Positions 9,665 through 21,423 of a DNA stretch of 64,000 bases are shown here, piece by piece. A program made the translations under genes and the position numbers. Positions within the stretch are counted from its first letter, which is position 1. The number at the start of each line of letters is the position of its first letter. The DNA is taken from positions 1 through 64,000 of the forward strand of contig CAMLID010000014.1 in assembly GCA_946480055.1 (NCBI GenBank). The letters run 5' to 3'. The notes under the pieces were generated by a model that saw nothing but the letters and a program-made list of their open reading frames with translations, made no database searches and was not told the DNA's origin. The stretch is from an uncultured Lysobacter sp. (GTDB lineage Bacteria; Pseudomonadota; Gammaproteobacteria; Xanthomonadales; Xanthomonadaceae).

Positions 9665-11782
9665 ATGCCGAAGCGCAAGGGCGGGGCATCCGTCGATCTC
9701 CAATTGCTGCCGCTCTCCAGCCTGCCCGGGGTCGGCCCGCGTGTGGCCGAGAAGCTCGCCGCGCGTGGCCTGACTACGCTGCAGGACCTGTGGCTGCAAC
9801 TGCCGCGCCAGTACGAGGACCGCACCTCGATCACCCCGATCCAGCTGTTGCAGCCGGGCGTGGCGGCGCAGGTCGAAGGTCGCGTCGAAGCGGTCGAGCG
9901 TGGCTTCCGTTATCGGCCGGTGCTGCGCGTGGCGATCGGCGACGACAGCCGCGGCACCTTGGTGCTGCGTTTCTTCCATTTCCGCGCCGCCCAGGTCGCG
10001 CAGTTCCGGGTCGGCGCGCGCGTGCGCTGCTACGGCACACCCAAGCCCGGGCAGATCGGGCTGGAGATCGTGCATCCCAGCTATCGCGTGCTCGACGATC
10101 ACGACGACAGTGCGCTCGGCGAACAGCTCGATCCGGTCTATCCCGCCGTCGAAGGCATCGGCCCGGTCTCGCTGCGCCGGCTGATCGGTCTGGCCCTGGA
10201 CCGCTTGCCCGACGAGGACGCGCTGGAGCTGCTGCCGCACGAGCTGCGCGAGCGCCTGAAGCTGCCGACCTTGCGCGAGGCCCTGCTGACCGTGCACCGG
10301 CCGCCGCAGGACGCGGATGTCGCCGCGTTGATCGCCGGCACCCATCCGGCGCAGCGCCGGCTCGCACTGGAGGAACTGCTCGCGCATCACCTGAGCCTGC
10401 GTCGCCAGCGCATCGCCCAGCAGGCGCACAAGGCGCGCGCGCTGAAGGGGATGGTGCTGGCCGAGCGTCTGCGCAAGGCGCTACCGTTCGCCCTGACCGG
10501 CGCCCAGCAGCGCGTGTTCGCGCAGATCCGCGCCGACCTCGCCAAGCCTTCGCCGATGCTGCGCCTGGTCCAGGGCGACGTCGGCAGCGGCAAGACCGTG
10601 GTCGCGGCGATGGCGGCGATGATCGCCGTGCATGCCGGTCGCCAGGCCGCGCTGATGGCGCCGACCGAACTGCTGGCCGAGCAGCACCTCAACAATCTGC
10701 GCGCCTGGCTGGAACCGCTGGATGTGCGCGTGGCCTGGCTGGCCGGCAAGGTCACCGGACGTGCCCGCGCCAAGGTGCTGGAGGAAGTCGCCAACGGGCA
10801 GGCCCAGGTCGTGGTCGGCACCCATGCGTTGATGCAGGAGGGCGTAGCCTTCCGCGATCTGGCGCTGGCGATCGTCGACGAACAGCACCGCTTCGGCGTG
10901 CACCAGCGCCTGGCGCTGCGCGACAAGGGCGCCGGCGGCAGCGTCGGCGCCGACGCGATCGTGCCGCACCAACTGGTGATGACCGCGACGCCGATTCCGC
11001 GCACCCTGGCGATGGCGGCCTACGCCGACCTCGACGTCTCGGCGATCGACGAACTGCCGCCCGGCCGCACGCCGGTGCAGACCGTGGCGCTCAGCGACGA
11101 GCGCCGGCCCGAGCTGGTGCAGCGTATCCGCAGCGCCTGCGCCGAGGGTCGCCAGGCGTATTGGGTCTGCACCTTGATCGACGATTCCGACGAGGTCGTG
11201 GCCCAAGCCGCGCAGACCACCTTCGAGGAGCTGTCCCGGCAGCTCACCGAATTGCGCATCGGCCTGGTCCACGGCCGCATGAAGGCGAGCGAGAAGCAGG
11301 CGACTATGCGCGCGTTCAAGGACGGCGCGGTCGATCTGCTGGTCGCGACCACCGTGATCGAGGTCGGCGTCGATGTACCCAACGCCTCGCTGATGATCAT
11401 CGAGAACGCCGAGCGCCTGGGCCTGGCGCAGCTGCACCAGTTGCGCGGCCGGGTCGGCCGCGGCCGCGCGGCGTCGAGCTGTGTCCTGCTGTACCGCTCG
11501 CCGTTGTCGGGCCTGGCGCGGCAACGCCTGGAGACCATGCGCCAGACCCACGACGGTTTCGTGATCGCCGAAAAGGACCTGGAACTGCGCGGCCCCGGCG
11601 AACTGCTGGGCACGCGCCAGACCGGCCTGGCCGGTTTCCGCGTCGCCGATCTCGCGCGCGACGCCGACCTGCTGCCGCTGGTGCAGGAGGTCGGCGAAAA
11701 ACTGCTCGCGCAATCGCCCGAACTGGCCGAGCGCATCGTCGCGCGCTGGGTGGGCGGGGCCGTGCGCTACGCGTCGGCTTGA
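9665..11782 (+). CDS. recG: ATP-dependent DNA helicase RecG
   Basis: A 705-residue superfamily 2 helicase (E. coli enzyme 693) that remodels stalled replication forks and Holliday junctions. The N-terminal wedge/OB region (about 15-240) starts with LSSLPGVGPRVAEKLAARG. Walker A GDVGSGKTVVAAMAA lies near 298-312. Motif II is DEQHRFG, motif III MTATPIPRTLAM, and motif VI QLHQLRGRVGRG. The C-terminal TRG-like region and ELRGPGELLGTRQTG are present. It appears to stand alone between the TonB-receptor unit and a palindromic repeat. Confidence 0.97.
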   Translation: MPKRKGGASVDLQLLPLSSLPGVGPRVAEKLAARGLTTLQDLWLQLPRQYEDRTSITPIQLLQPGVAAQVEGRVEAVERGFRYRPVLRVAIGDDSRGTLVLRFFHFRAAQVAQFRVGARVRCYGTPKPGQIGLEIVHPSYRVLDDHDDSALGEQLDPVYPAVEGIGPVSLRRLIGLALDRLPDEDALELLPHELRERLKLPTLREALLTVHRPPQDADVAALIAGTHPAQRRLALEELLAHHLSLRRQRIAQQAHKARALKGMVLAERLRKALPFALTGAQQRVFAQIRADLAKPSPMLRLVQGDVGSGKTVVAAMAAMIAVHAGRQAALMAPTELLAEQHLNNLRAWLEPLDVRVAWLAGKVTGRARAKVLEEVANGQAQVVVGTHALMQEGVAFRDLALAIVDEQHRFGVHQRLALRDKGAGGSVGADAIVPHQLVMTATPIPRTLAMAAYADLDVSAIDELPPGRTPVQTVALSDERRPELVQRIRSACAEGRQAYWVCTLIDDSDEVVAQAAQTTFEELSRQLTELRIGLVHGRMKASEKQATMRAFKDGAVDLLVATTVIEVGVDVPNASLMIIENAERLGLAQLHQLRGRVGRGRAASSCVLLYRSPLSGLARQRLETMRQTHDGFVIAEKDLELRGPGELLGTRQTGLAGFRVADLARDADLLPLVQEVGEKLLAQSPELAERIVARWVGGAVRYASA

Positions 11783-11821
11783 TCGGGACTGGGCGCGAGC
11801 GCGTAGTTGCGAGCTCATTCC

Positions 11822-11945
11822 GGGCCCTCATCCGCACTGCGGACACCTTCTCCCGCAAGCGGGAGAAGCGAGGATCAGAGGCTTGAGGGTTTGAGGCCCT
11901 CTCCCCGGAGAAGCGGTTAGGAGAGGGCCGGGCCTAGCGTCGACC
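11822..11945. repeat. Intergenic palindromic repeat, CTTCTCCCGC family
   Basis: Two hairpins occur in tandem. CTTCTCCCGC/GCGGGAGAAG (11847-11868, 2-base loop) is followed by GGCCCTCTCC/GGAGAGGGCC (11895-11929). Similar paired hairpins recur at 55901-56046 and 57128-57241. They look like dispersed REP-type elements of this lineage and could also stop transcription downstream of recG. Confidence 0.75.
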
Positions 11946-12056
11946 CGGAATCCTGCCGTGCGCTGCAAACGCCTCGCCCCCACTTTCGCAACCCCTGCCA
12001 CACAAACCGCCGAAACTCTGGCTATAGTGTCCCGCCGCCAGGAGCGCACCCCCCGG

Positions 12057-12653
12057 ATGCCGGGAGCCCCTCACAACGCGGCTATGCAATGGTTCGGCCC
12101 GGCTTTCGAGCGGCTGCACCCCCTGCTGCAAGCGCTGCACCGCAGCGGCGGCACCCTGAGCGGCGAAGTCGCGATCTCCATCGGTACCGGCCTGGCCGGG
12201 CGCCTCGGCAGGCGCCTGGCGCGACGTCTGGGCATTCCCCTCGATCGTCCGCGGCGCGGGTTCCAGGTCCGCATCGTCCACGACGGCGAAGCCATGCAAT
12301 GGCGGCGCCGCTTCGACGACGGCAGCGAGCTGGTCTCGGTGTTCCGTCCCGTCGGCCGTTACCCCGACGGGCATTGGCTGGAAAGCACCGGTCCGGCGCG
12401 CCTGCGCCTGGGCGTGGACCTCGACGGCGGCGGCTGGCGCTGGCACCTGCTCTCGGTCGCGCTGCGCGGCCTGCCGCTGCCGCGTGTCCTGTTCCCGCGC
12501 ACCGACGCCTACAAACGCATCGAGGACGGCGACCGCTATCGCTTCGCCGTCGCCTTCTCCCTGTTTCCCCTCGGCGAACTGCTGCGCTACGAAGGCGCGC
12601 TGCACGCCATCCCGGCCGATCCGGCCGTTACTGTCGAAAGAGTGGTTACATGA
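12057..12653 (+). CDS. DUF4166-like protein
   Basis: A 198-residue protein (189 if the ATG at 12084 is used). AGGAG at 12040-12044 favours 12057, and a TATAGT at 12023-12028 may be its -10. The sequence (FGPAFERLHPLLQALHRSGG, then EAMQWRRRFDDGSELVSVFRP and WLESTGPARLRLGVDLDGGGWRW) resembles DUF4166 proteins, which are uncharacterised and sometimes fused to dehydrogenases. There is no signal peptide or membrane segment. Its stop overlaps the nucleoside hydrolase start (ATGA), so the two are co-translated. The family call is from memory of its pattern. Confidence 0.7.
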   Translation: MPGAPHNAAMQWFGPAFERLHPLLQALHRSGGTLSGEVAISIGTGLAGRLGRRLARRLGIPLDRPRRGFQVRIVHDGEAMQWRRRFDDGSELVSVFRPVGRYPDGHWLESTGPARLRLGVDLDGGGWRWHLLSVALRGLPLPRVLFPRTDAYKRIEDGDRYRFAVAFSLFPLGELLRYEGALHAIPADPAVTVERVVT

Positions 12654-13585
12654 CCGACCGCATTCCCCTGCTTATCGATACCGACCCGGGCGTGGACGAC
12701 GCGCTCGCGCTGCTGATGGCGTTCAACGATCCGCGCCATCGGCTGGTCGGTCTGACCATCGCCGCCGGCAACGTCGGCCTCAAACACACCGTCGCCAACG
12801 CGCTGAAGCTGTGCGAAGTGTCCGGCGTCGACGTGCCGGTATTCGCCGGTGCCGCCGCGCCGTTGCTGCATCCCTCGCCGGACGCGGGTTACGTGCACGG
12901 CCAGGACGGTTTCGGCGACGTCGGCTACGAGGCCGCCCGGCGCCAGGTCGAGGCCGAGCACGCCGCGCTGGCGATCCTGCGCCTGTCGCACGAGCACGCC
13001 GGCAAGCTGCTGCTGGTCGCGCTGGGGCCGCTGACCAACATCGCGCTGGCGCTCAAGCTCGATCCGACCCTGCCCGAGCGCGTCGCGCGCTTCGTGGTCA
13101 TGGGCGGCGCGGTCACCTGCCGCGGCAACATCACCCCGGCGGCCGAGTTCAACATCTACTTTGACCCGGAGGCCGCGCACATCGTGTTCGAGGCCTTCCC
13201 GCGCATCGAACTGGCGGACTGGGAGGCGGTGATCGCGCACGGTTTCCTGCACGACGACGTGGTCCAGTGGCTCCAGGCCGACAGCCCGCGCGCGCGCTTC
13301 TACGAGCGCATCTCGGAGAAGACCCGGTTGTGGTCGGCCGACCGCCGCGGCGCCCACTGGCATGCCGCCGACGCCCTGGCGATGGCGTTCGCGCTGGAGC
13401 CCGAAGGGGCTGTCGAGGTCCTGGACCGGGCCTTGTCGATCGAGCTGGAGGGCCGGCACGGGCGCGGCGCGACCGTGGTCGACTGGCGCGGCGAGGGCGG
13501 AGCCCCGGCCCGGGTCGCGATCCTGATGCGCTACGACCAGGAGCGCTTCCAGGGCCTGATCCAGGGGGCCCTGGCGGCCGTTTAG
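12650..13585 (+). CDS. Nucleoside hydrolase (inosine-uridine preferring family)
   Basis: A 311-residue enzyme that cleaves the N-glycosidic bond of ribonucleosides for base salvage. It begins with the calcium-binding signature DTDPGVDDALALL at residues 9-21. Further family marks are GPLTNIALALKLDP, VVMGGAV, a mid-protein AEFNIYFDPEAAHIVF and the late aspartate region HWHAADALAMAFAL. Length matches the family. It overlaps the DUF4166-like gene by 4 bp. Substrate preference cannot be read from the sequence. Confidence 0.93.
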   Translation: MTDRIPLLIDTDPGVDDALALLMAFNDPRHRLVGLTIAAGNVGLKHTVANALKLCEVSGVDVPVFAGAAAPLLHPSPDAGYVHGQDGFGDVGYEAARRQVEAEHAALAILRLSHEHAGKLLLVALGPLTNIALALKLDPTLPERVARFVVMGGAVTCRGNITPAAEFNIYFDPEAAHIVFEAFPRIELADWEAVIAHGFLHDDVVQWLQADSPRARFYERISEKTRLWSADRRGAHWHAADALAMAFALEPEGAVEVLDRALSIELEGRHGRGATVVDWRGEGGAPARVAILMRYDQERFQGLIQGALAAV

Positions 13586-13593
13586 GCCAGGAC

Positions 13594-13623
13594 TTGCCTC
13601 GGGTGGGAAGGGGCCGCTATAAT
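13594..13623 (+). promoter_or_regulatory. Sigma70-type promoter of rpmE2
   Basis: TTGCCT (13594-13599) and a consensus TATAAT (13618-13623) are 18 bp apart. The -10 lies 32 bp before the L31 start codon. It is one of the few consensus -10 boxes in the window. Confidence 0.75.
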
Positions 13624-13655
13624 GCCGCTCTTTCCCGCATCAATTTGTGAGTGCC

Positions 13656-13898
13656 ATGAAGGCAGGTATCCATCCCGAGTACCGCGACGTCGTTTTCCAG
13701 GACGTCACCACCGATTTCCAGATCGTGACCCGTTCGACCCTGTCGAGCAAGGAAACGGTCAAGGTCGACGGCACTGAGTACCCGCTGATCAAGGTCGATA
13801 TCTCGTCGGCTTCGCACCCGTTCTACACGGGCAAGCACAAGATCATGGATACCAGCGGTCGCGTCGACAAGTTCCGCAAGCGTTACGCGCAGAAGTAA
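13656..13898 (+). CDS. rpmE2: 50S ribosomal protein L31 type B
   Basis: An 80-residue protein, [20 protein letters not shown] to [12 protein letters not shown]. The [24 protein letters not shown] ending is diagnostic for L31, split here as [11 protein letters not shown] and DTSGRVDKF. There are no cysteines, so this is the zinc-free type B form. The ATG at 13656 is preferred to a GTG three codons upstream because it gives the canonical MKAGIHPEY start. It is transcribed from its own promoter and closed by a strong terminator. Confidence 0.96.
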   Translation: MKAGIHPEYRDVVFQDVTTDFQIVTRSTLSSKETVKVDGTEYPLIKVDISSASHPFYTGKHKIMDTSGRVDKFRKRYAQK

Positions 13899-13921
13899 TC
13901 GCGGCGCAAAGTTGCATGCAG

Positions 13922-13950
13922 AACGGCTGCCTTCCGAGGCGGCCGTTTTT
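13922..13950 (+). terminator. Rho-independent terminator of rpmE2
   Basis: AACGGCTGCC (13922-13931) pairs with GGCGGCCGTT (13938-13947, one G-T pair) around a 6-base loop and runs into five T residues. It is 24 bp after the rpmE2 stop. Confidence 0.88.
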
Positions 13951-14360
13951 GCGTTTGCGGCCCGCCGACAGGCGTCGGCCTGAAGCGGCCATTCGCTTCC
14001 ACTGGCTTGCGGGCACCCCGATGCGACGGATCGTTCGCGCGGGTCCCGGCGCGCTCAAGCAATCGTCCTGACGCGGTCGTTCGCGATCGCGGCCGGCGCT
14101 TGCGCGGCCGATTGCACGGCGGCCGCTCTCCGTGCCGGTCGGCGCTCCGTTCGTCCGGCCCATCCACCGTATGCAGAGAGCGCATCGGCGGCGCCGCATC
14201 GACCCTGCCAGCGGAACAGCCCGGCCCGTCCCCGCGACCAAAGTCCGAGCCGGTGCTCCATAGCGGTGTGCGATAATTTGTGGACGCGGCGTGTCCGCGA
14301 TTCCCTGTCCCCACCTCGCCCGCGGCCATCCCTGCGGTGCGCAGACATGAGGAGCTGTTC
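13951..14360 (+). other. Long non-coding leader upstream of gltA
   Basis: About 410 bp without a convincing gene. A GATAAT at 14272-14277 may be the gltA -10 box, but no good -35 is visible. An in-frame GTG at 14280 would lengthen GltA by 27 residues, but it lacks an RBS and gives a proline-rich, unconserved start. Nothing else is recognised. Confidence 0.5.
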
Positions 14361-15710
<1,350 letters not shown>

Positions 15711-15731
15711 GTCGTCGTCACCGCATCACCG

Positions 15732-15758
15732 AACGCCCCGCCCAGTGCGGGGCGTTTT
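15732..15758 (+). terminator. Rho-independent terminator of gltA
   Basis: AACGCCCCGC (15732-15741) pairs perfectly with GCGGGGCGTT (15747-15756) across a 5-base loop, followed by TT. It starts 22 bp after the gltA stop. Confidence 0.88.
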
Positions 15759-15828
15759 CGTTTCCGGCGGTTCTTGAGTCGGGGGCTTCGGCTGTCGCAG
15801 CTGTTGGATGCCGGTGGGGCTTTGCCTT

Positions 15829-15904
15829 CTGTGGGAGCGGCGTAAGCCGCGATCGCTCGTGCGGACAGCTCCCGCCCCGGGCCGCGGCTCATCGCGGCAC
15901 CCGC
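15829..15904. repeat. REP-like palindromic element (GGGAGCGGCGTAAGCCGCG)
   Basis: TGTGGGAGCGGCGTAAGCCG followed by CGATCG is one copy of a repeat also found at 31783-31860 and three times at 41145-41307. The core GCGGC-GTAA-GCCGC is itself a hairpin. An imperfect mate (GCCGCGGCTCATCGCGGC) follows at about 15881-15898. Confidence 0.75.
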
Positions 15905-15906
15905 AA

Positions 15907-16566
15907 TCAGCCGCCGCTTTCGTAACCGGCGATTTCCTCGTCCGCCAGCAACTGCCGCAACTGCGCCGCCGAGGCGCGCTTCATCGGCTTCTCGTCCACG
16001 CCCGACAGCGGTGCCTGGCGCAGCACGTCCAGGGGCAGCACGGTCAGGTCGAAGCTCAGCTCCTCGGCGCTGAATATCCAGACCGGGAAGTCGTCGCTGC
16101 GTTCGCGGTCCAGGCGCAGGTGACGGCTGCGGGCCTCGGCGGGAATGCCGTGCTGGTCGAGGAAGCGCGATGCGGCGTCGGGATCGTCGCTGTACAGGTG
16201 CAGGGCGACCGGGCTGCGGGCGTCGGCGGTGCCTTCCAGGACCGGGCCGACCAGGCGCGGCTCGAAGGCGCTGAAGAATTCCATCGCGCGCAATGCGGCT
16301 TCGCGGCGCTGGCGCAGGCCGACCAGGTTGTCGCGCTGGAACAGGCGCTGGTACTCGCGCAGCGCGTCCTCGATCTCGCGATTGCGCGGCAGCGAGGCGT
16401 CGTCGTAGATGCCCAGGCGTTCGGCGGCCTTGAGCTTGGCTTGGTGGTAGTCGCGGATGCCGCCTTCGGCCATCAGCCGGGCGGCCTCGTGGGCGAGGCG
16501 GTGGCGGCGTTCGCGGGTGCGGGTCTCGGCGTGCTGCTGTGCGTGCTGACGGGCGTGGTGTGGCAT
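15907..16566 (-). CDS. Uncharacterised conserved-looking protein
   Basis: A 219-residue cytosolic protein. The ATG at 16566 was chosen because GGAGGT lies 5-6 bases upstream; a GTG at 16587 lacks one. The N-terminus is rich in histidine, arginine and glutamine (MPHHARQHAQQHAETRTRER). A helical part (HRLAHEAARLMAEGGIRDYHQAKLKAAERLG, given here as HRLAHEAARLMAEGG and IRDYHQAKLKAAERLG) is followed by an alpha/beta part (PVALHLYSDDPDAASRFLDQ, FPVWIFSAEELSFDLTVLPL). This could fit a nucleotidyltransferase-like protein seen in xanthomonads, but I cannot name a function. It is convergent with gltA and codirectional with ponA. Confidence 0.8.
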   Translation of the reverse strand: MPHHARQHAQQHAETRTRERRHRLAHEAARLMAEGGIRDYHQAKLKAAERLGIYDDASLPRNREIEDALREYQRLFQRDNLVGLRQRREAALRAMEFFSAFEPRLVGPVLEGTADARSPVALHLYSDDPDAASRFLDQHGIPAEARSRHLRLDRERSDDFPVWIFSAEELSFDLTVLPLDVLRQAPLSGVDEKPMKRASAAQLRQLLADEEIAGYESGG

Positions 16567-16761
16567 GACGACCTCCGCGGCTGGCACGGCGACGGCGAGG
16601 GGACTCGCCGCGGCCGGCGGCCCGCGCCGGCGGTTTCAACGCTAACACGCCGATGCGGTTTTTCTCATCACATCGGCGCTGGAACGGTCGACGCCCGCGG
16701 CGAGGCGGGCGTCGACGGGGTTCGAGCTCAGAAGGGACTCCGGCTCAGAAGGGGCTCGGGC

Positions 16762-19290
16762 TCAGAAAATGTCGAACGAATCTTCCGACGGCGCCGCTTC
16801 GGCCGGGCCGTAGTCGACGTAGGACTGCATCTTGTCCAGGTCCTCGGCCTTGACCCATTCGACGATGCCGCCGCCGCCGTCCGGGATCAGCGCGCCGTTG
16901 GCGCCGACCGAGACCTTGACCATGCCCTGCGGCGGCTCGTTGGCGGCGATCGGCTTGTCCTTCAGCGCGACGCGCATGTAGTCGATCCAGATCGGCAGCG
17001 CGGCCTTGCCGCCGTATTCGCGGTAGCCCAGCGACTTGTAGTTGTCGCGGCCGACCCAGACCGTGGTCACCAGCGGGCCGCCGAAGCCGGAGAACCAGGC
17101 GTCGCGGTGGTCGTTGGTGGAGCCGGTCTTGCCGCCGATGTCCTCGCGGCCGAGCACCTTGGCCGCGGTGCCGGTGCCGCGCAGAACCACGTCGCGCAGC
17201 ATCGACACGATCTGGTAGGCGATGCGGTCGTCGATCGCGCGCGGTGCGACGACCAGGTCGGCCGGCGGCTTGGCCGCGGGTTTGGCCGGCTCGGAGGCCT
17301 TGGCGCCGGCCTTGGGATCGGGCGTGGCGCCGCCTTCGGGGCCGAAGTTGAAGCCGTCGACCAGGCCGCCGGAGCGCACCGTGGTGCCGGGGCCGCGGCC
17401 GCCGCATTCGGGGCAGGCGGTGGCCGGCTTTTCCTTGAACACCACCGCGCCGGCGCGGTCCTTGATCTCGTCGATGAACCAGGGCGTGATGCGGAAACCG
17501 CCGTTGGCGAAGGTGGCGTAGCCGCGCGCGACCGACAGCGGGGTCAGCGAAGCGGTGCCCAGCGACATCGACAGGTTCGGCGGCAGCTGCTCGATGTCGA
17601 AGCCGAAGTTGCTGATGTACTTGCGGGCGAAGTCCACGCCCATCGCATCGAGCAGGCGCACCGAGACCAGGTTGCGCGACTGCACCATCGCCTCGCGCAC
17701 CCGCATCGGGCCGGCGAAGTTGCCGCTGTCGTTCTGCGGGCGCCAGATATGGCCGCGGCGGTCGCGGAACACCACCGGCGCGTCGAGCACGATCGATGCC
17801 GGGTTGTAGCCGCGCTCGAACGAAGCCGCGTACACGAACGGCTTGAAGCTGGAGCCGGGCTGGCGCCGGGCCTGGGTGGCGCGGTTGAACTTGGCGCCGG
17901 CGAAGCTGAAACCGCCGGACAGGGCGCGCAGGGCGCCGTTGGACGGTTCCAGCGAGACCAGCGCGGCCTGCGCCTGGGGCAGCTGCTCCAGGCGGTAGCC
18001 CAGCGGCGCGCCGACCATCGGCGGCGCCTCGGCGACCGGGGCGTCGGGCTTCTTGGGGTCGGCCTTGGGCGCCGGCGGCTCGATCCGCTCGATCCGGACC
18101 AGGTCGCCGCGCTTGACCAGACTGCCCGGGCTGCGGCCGCCCCAGCCCTGACTGGCGCTGAGGCTGACCTCGCTGCCGTCGACCAGGGCCAGGCGGGCGC
18201 CGCCGCCTTCGTTGCCGAGCACGATCGCCGGCAGCAGGCCGGCCTGGGCCGGGATCGAACGCAGGCGCTGCTTGGCGGTCGCGGCGTCCTCGTTGGCGGC
18301 CAGGTCGAAGTGCTGCTCGACGCCGTGCCAGCCGTGGCGGCGGTCGTAGACCTTGAGGCCGTCGCGCACGGCCTTGTCGGCCGCGACCTGCAGGGTCGGG
18401 TCGATGGTGGTGGTGACGTGGTAGCCCTTGGTCAGGGCCTCGGCGCCGTAGCGCTCGATCATCTGCTGGCGGACCATCTCGGCCACGTACGGCGCGTAGA
18501 CCTCGACCGGGCGCTCGTGCGGGGTGGCGTGCATCGGCACGGCCTTGGCCGCGGCGGCCTCGGCGGCGCTGATGAAGCGCTGCTCGGCCATGCGGTCGAG
18601 GATGTAGTCGCGGCGAAGCTTGGCGCGCTCCGGGTTGCTCAGCGGATTGCCGCTGGACGGGAACTTGGGAATGCCGGCCAAAGAAGCCATTTCGTCGAGC
18701 GAAAGCTCGCTCATCTTCTTGCCGTAGTAGAACTCGGCGGCGGCGCCGACGCCGTAGGCGCGGTTGCCGAAGAAGCTCTTGTTCAAATACAACTCGAAGA
18801 TCTCGTCCTTGCTCAGCTCGCGCTCCATGCGCATCGCCAGCAGCATTTCGCCGAGCTTGCGCTTGTAGCTGTATTCCGAGCTCAGGAAGAACTGGCGCGC
18901 GACCTGCTGGGTGATGGTCGAGCCGCCCGGGACGCGCTTGTCGTCGGTGGTCGCCAGCAACCAGATCGCCCGGCCGATGCCCTTGTAGTCGATGCCGTGG
19001 TGCTTGTAGAAGCGGGCATCCTCGATCGCGATGAAGGCCTGCTTGAGCCGGGTCGGGACGTCCTCGATGGCCACCGGGTAGCGCCGGGTCTCGCCGAACA
19101 GGGCCATCAGGCGGCCGTCGGCGGCATAGACGTACATCGGCTCCTGCAGCTCGACGGTACGCAGGGTCTCCACGTCCGGAAGCTTGGGGGCGATCAGGTA
19201 GTACAGGGTGCCGGCGGCGATCACCCCGAGCAGGACCAGGCCGGCGAACGCATAGAGCGCCCAGCGCAAAAGACGGCGGAGACGGGGCAT
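16762..19290 (-). CDS. mrcA: Penicillin-binding protein 1A (bifunctional transglycosylase/transpeptidase)
   Basis: An 842-residue inner-membrane enzyme that polymerises and cross-links peptidoglycan. The ATG at 19290 gives a short basic N-terminus and a membrane anchor (about residues 9-33). The GT51 domain has [19 protein letters not shown] and [15 protein letters not shown]. The transpeptidase has SxxK (GSSFKP), SRN (QSRNLVS) and KTG (GGKTGSTND). An unusual insert in the transpeptidase part carries CPECGG and a low-complexity [14 protein letters not shown] stretch. Divergence from pilM is the usual pseudomonad and xanthomonad arrangement (also called ponA). Confidence 0.96.
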   Translation of the reverse strand: MPRLRRLLRWALYAFAGLVLLGVIAAGTLYYLIAPKLPDVETLRTVELQEPMYVYAADGRLMALFGETRRYPVAIEDVPTRLKQAFIAIEDARFYKHHGIDYKGIGRAIWLLATTDDKRVPGGSTITQQVARQFFLSSEYSYKRKLGEMLLAMRMERELSKDEIFELYLNKSFFGNRAYGVGAAAEFYYGKKMSELSLDEMASLAGIPKFPSSGNPLSNPERAKLRRDYILDRMAEQRFISAAEAAAAKAVPMHATPHERPVEVYAPYVAEMVRQQMIERYGAEALTKGYHVTTTIDPTLQVAADKAVRDGLKVYDRRHGWHGVEQHFDLAANEDAATAKQRLRSIPAQAGLLPAIVLGNEGGGARLALVDGSEVSLSASQGWGGRSPGSLVKRGDLVRIERIEPPAPKADPKKPDAPVAEAPPMVGAPLGYRLEQLPQAQAALVSLEPSNGALRALSGGFSFAGAKFNRATQARRQPGSSFKPFVYAASFERGYNPASIVLDAPVVFRDRRGHIWRPQNDSGNFAGPMRVREAMVQSRNLVSVRLLDAMGVDFARKYISNFGFDIEQLPPNLSMSLGTASLTPLSVARGYATFANGGFRITPWFIDEIKDRAGAVVFKEKPATACPECGGRGPGTTVRSGGLVDGFNFGPEGGATPDPKAGAKASEPAKPAAKPPADLVVAPRAIDDRIAYQIVSMLRDVVLRGTGTAAKVLGREDIGGKTGSTNDHRDAWFSGFGGPLVTTVWVGRDNYKSLGYREYGGKAALPIWIDYMRVALKDKPIAANEPPQGMVKVSVGANGALIPDGGGGIVEWVKAEDLDKMQSYVDYGPAEAAPSEDSFDIF

Positions 19291-19438
19291 CGAAGCGGGT
19301 TCCGATTGCGGGTTGTAGTGGGCGTGGAGTATAGAGGAGCCGGGACAGGGACCGCCCCAGGGGGCGGGCGGCCGGTGGTTTCCGCTAAGGCCGTTACGCA
19401 AAAAAGGCGTTCTCGGTTGGCATTCCAGAAAGAAATGG

Positions 19439-19467
19439 TTGCCAGCCTGTGAAAAGTCCGTTATCTA
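19439..19467 (+). promoter_or_regulatory. Candidate promoter of pilMNOPQ
   Basis: TTGCCA (19439-19444) and TATCTA (19462-19467) are 17 bp apart in the 229-bp region between ponA and pilM, about 50 bp before the pilM start. Assigned by eye to a sigma70 pattern. Confidence 0.5.
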
Positions 19468-19468
19468 A

Positions 19469-20577
<1,109 letters not shown>

Positions 20578-20578
<1 letters not shown>

Positions 20579-21423
20579 TGGCACGGATCAATCTGCTCCC
20601 GTGGCGAGCCGAACGCCGTAAACAGCGGCAGAAAGAATTCGTCACCATGATCGTGATGGCGGTTCTGGGCGCCCTCGTGCTGTCGGGCCTGATCGTGATG
20701 TTCTACAGCGGTCAGATCGACGGTCAGAACAAGCGCAACAACTTCCTCAAGGATCGCATCACCGAGGTCGACCAGCAGATCAAGGAGATCGAGGAGCTCG
20801 ACAAGAAGAAGTCGAAGCTTCTGGCACGCAAGGAAGTGATCGAACAGCTGCAGTCGAACCGTTCGCAGATGGTGCACCTGTTCGATTCGCTGGTGCGCAC
20901 CATTCCCGACGGCGCGGTGCTGACGGCGATCAAGCAGGACGCCGACACCCTCACCCTGGAAGGCCGCGCGCAGTCCAACGCCCGCGTCAGTACCTACATG
21001 CGCAACCTGGAAGGTTCCGGCTGGATGACCAGTCCCGACCTGTCGATCATCGAGGCCAAGGGCACCGACAAGGGCCTGCCGTACGAGTTCAAGCTGCAGG
21101 TCAAGCTGGCCAACCCGAACGCGCCCAAGGACGAGAACGGCGACGGCCAGCCCGACGCGCCGGCGGCTGGCGCCGAGGCCGCAATGGCCGACGCTGCCAC
21201 GGCCAACGCCGCCGCTCCGGCCGCGGCTGCGCCCGCCGCCGCCAACGCTCCGGCAGGCGCGGCCGCTCCGGCCGCGATCGCTCCGGTAGCTCCGGCTGCG
21301 GCGCCCGCCGCTGCTCCGGCCGCACCGACGCCGGGTACCACCCCGGGCGGCGTTCCGACGCCCGCCCAGGCTCCGCCGGAATCGGCGCCGGCCGCTGGCA
21401 ACAACAAGGGGGCCGAATCGTGA
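20578..21423 (+). CDS. pilN: Type IV pilus assembly protein PilN with Ala/Pro-rich tail
   Basis: A 281-residue bitopic inner-membrane protein. The N-terminus MARINLLPWRAERR is the PilM-binding motif. It is followed by a membrane helix (about 22-45), a coiled coil (about 50-100, DRITEVDQQIKEIEELDKKK) and the ferredoxin-like periplasmic domain to about residue 190. Residues from about 195 to the end are almost only Ala and Pro with a few Gly. That makes it roughly 80 residues longer than most PilN proteins. It pairs with PilO and overlaps its start (GTGA). Confidence 0.95.

Noticed and set aside
14280..14360. Upstream GTG extension of citrate synthase
   Set aside because: The GTG at 14361 has a strong RBS and the extension is proline-rich and unlike citrate synthases.
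15808..19452. Very long open frame on the plus strand opposite ponA
   Set aside because: It is antisense to a well-supported PBP1A gene, rich in Ala/Arg/Gly/Val with no domain. High GC content leaves stops rare in this frame.
21160..21423. Tandem DNA repeat in pilN
   Set aside because: The alanine/proline codon runs are irregular in length and order; this is low-complexity coding sequence, not a tandem array.
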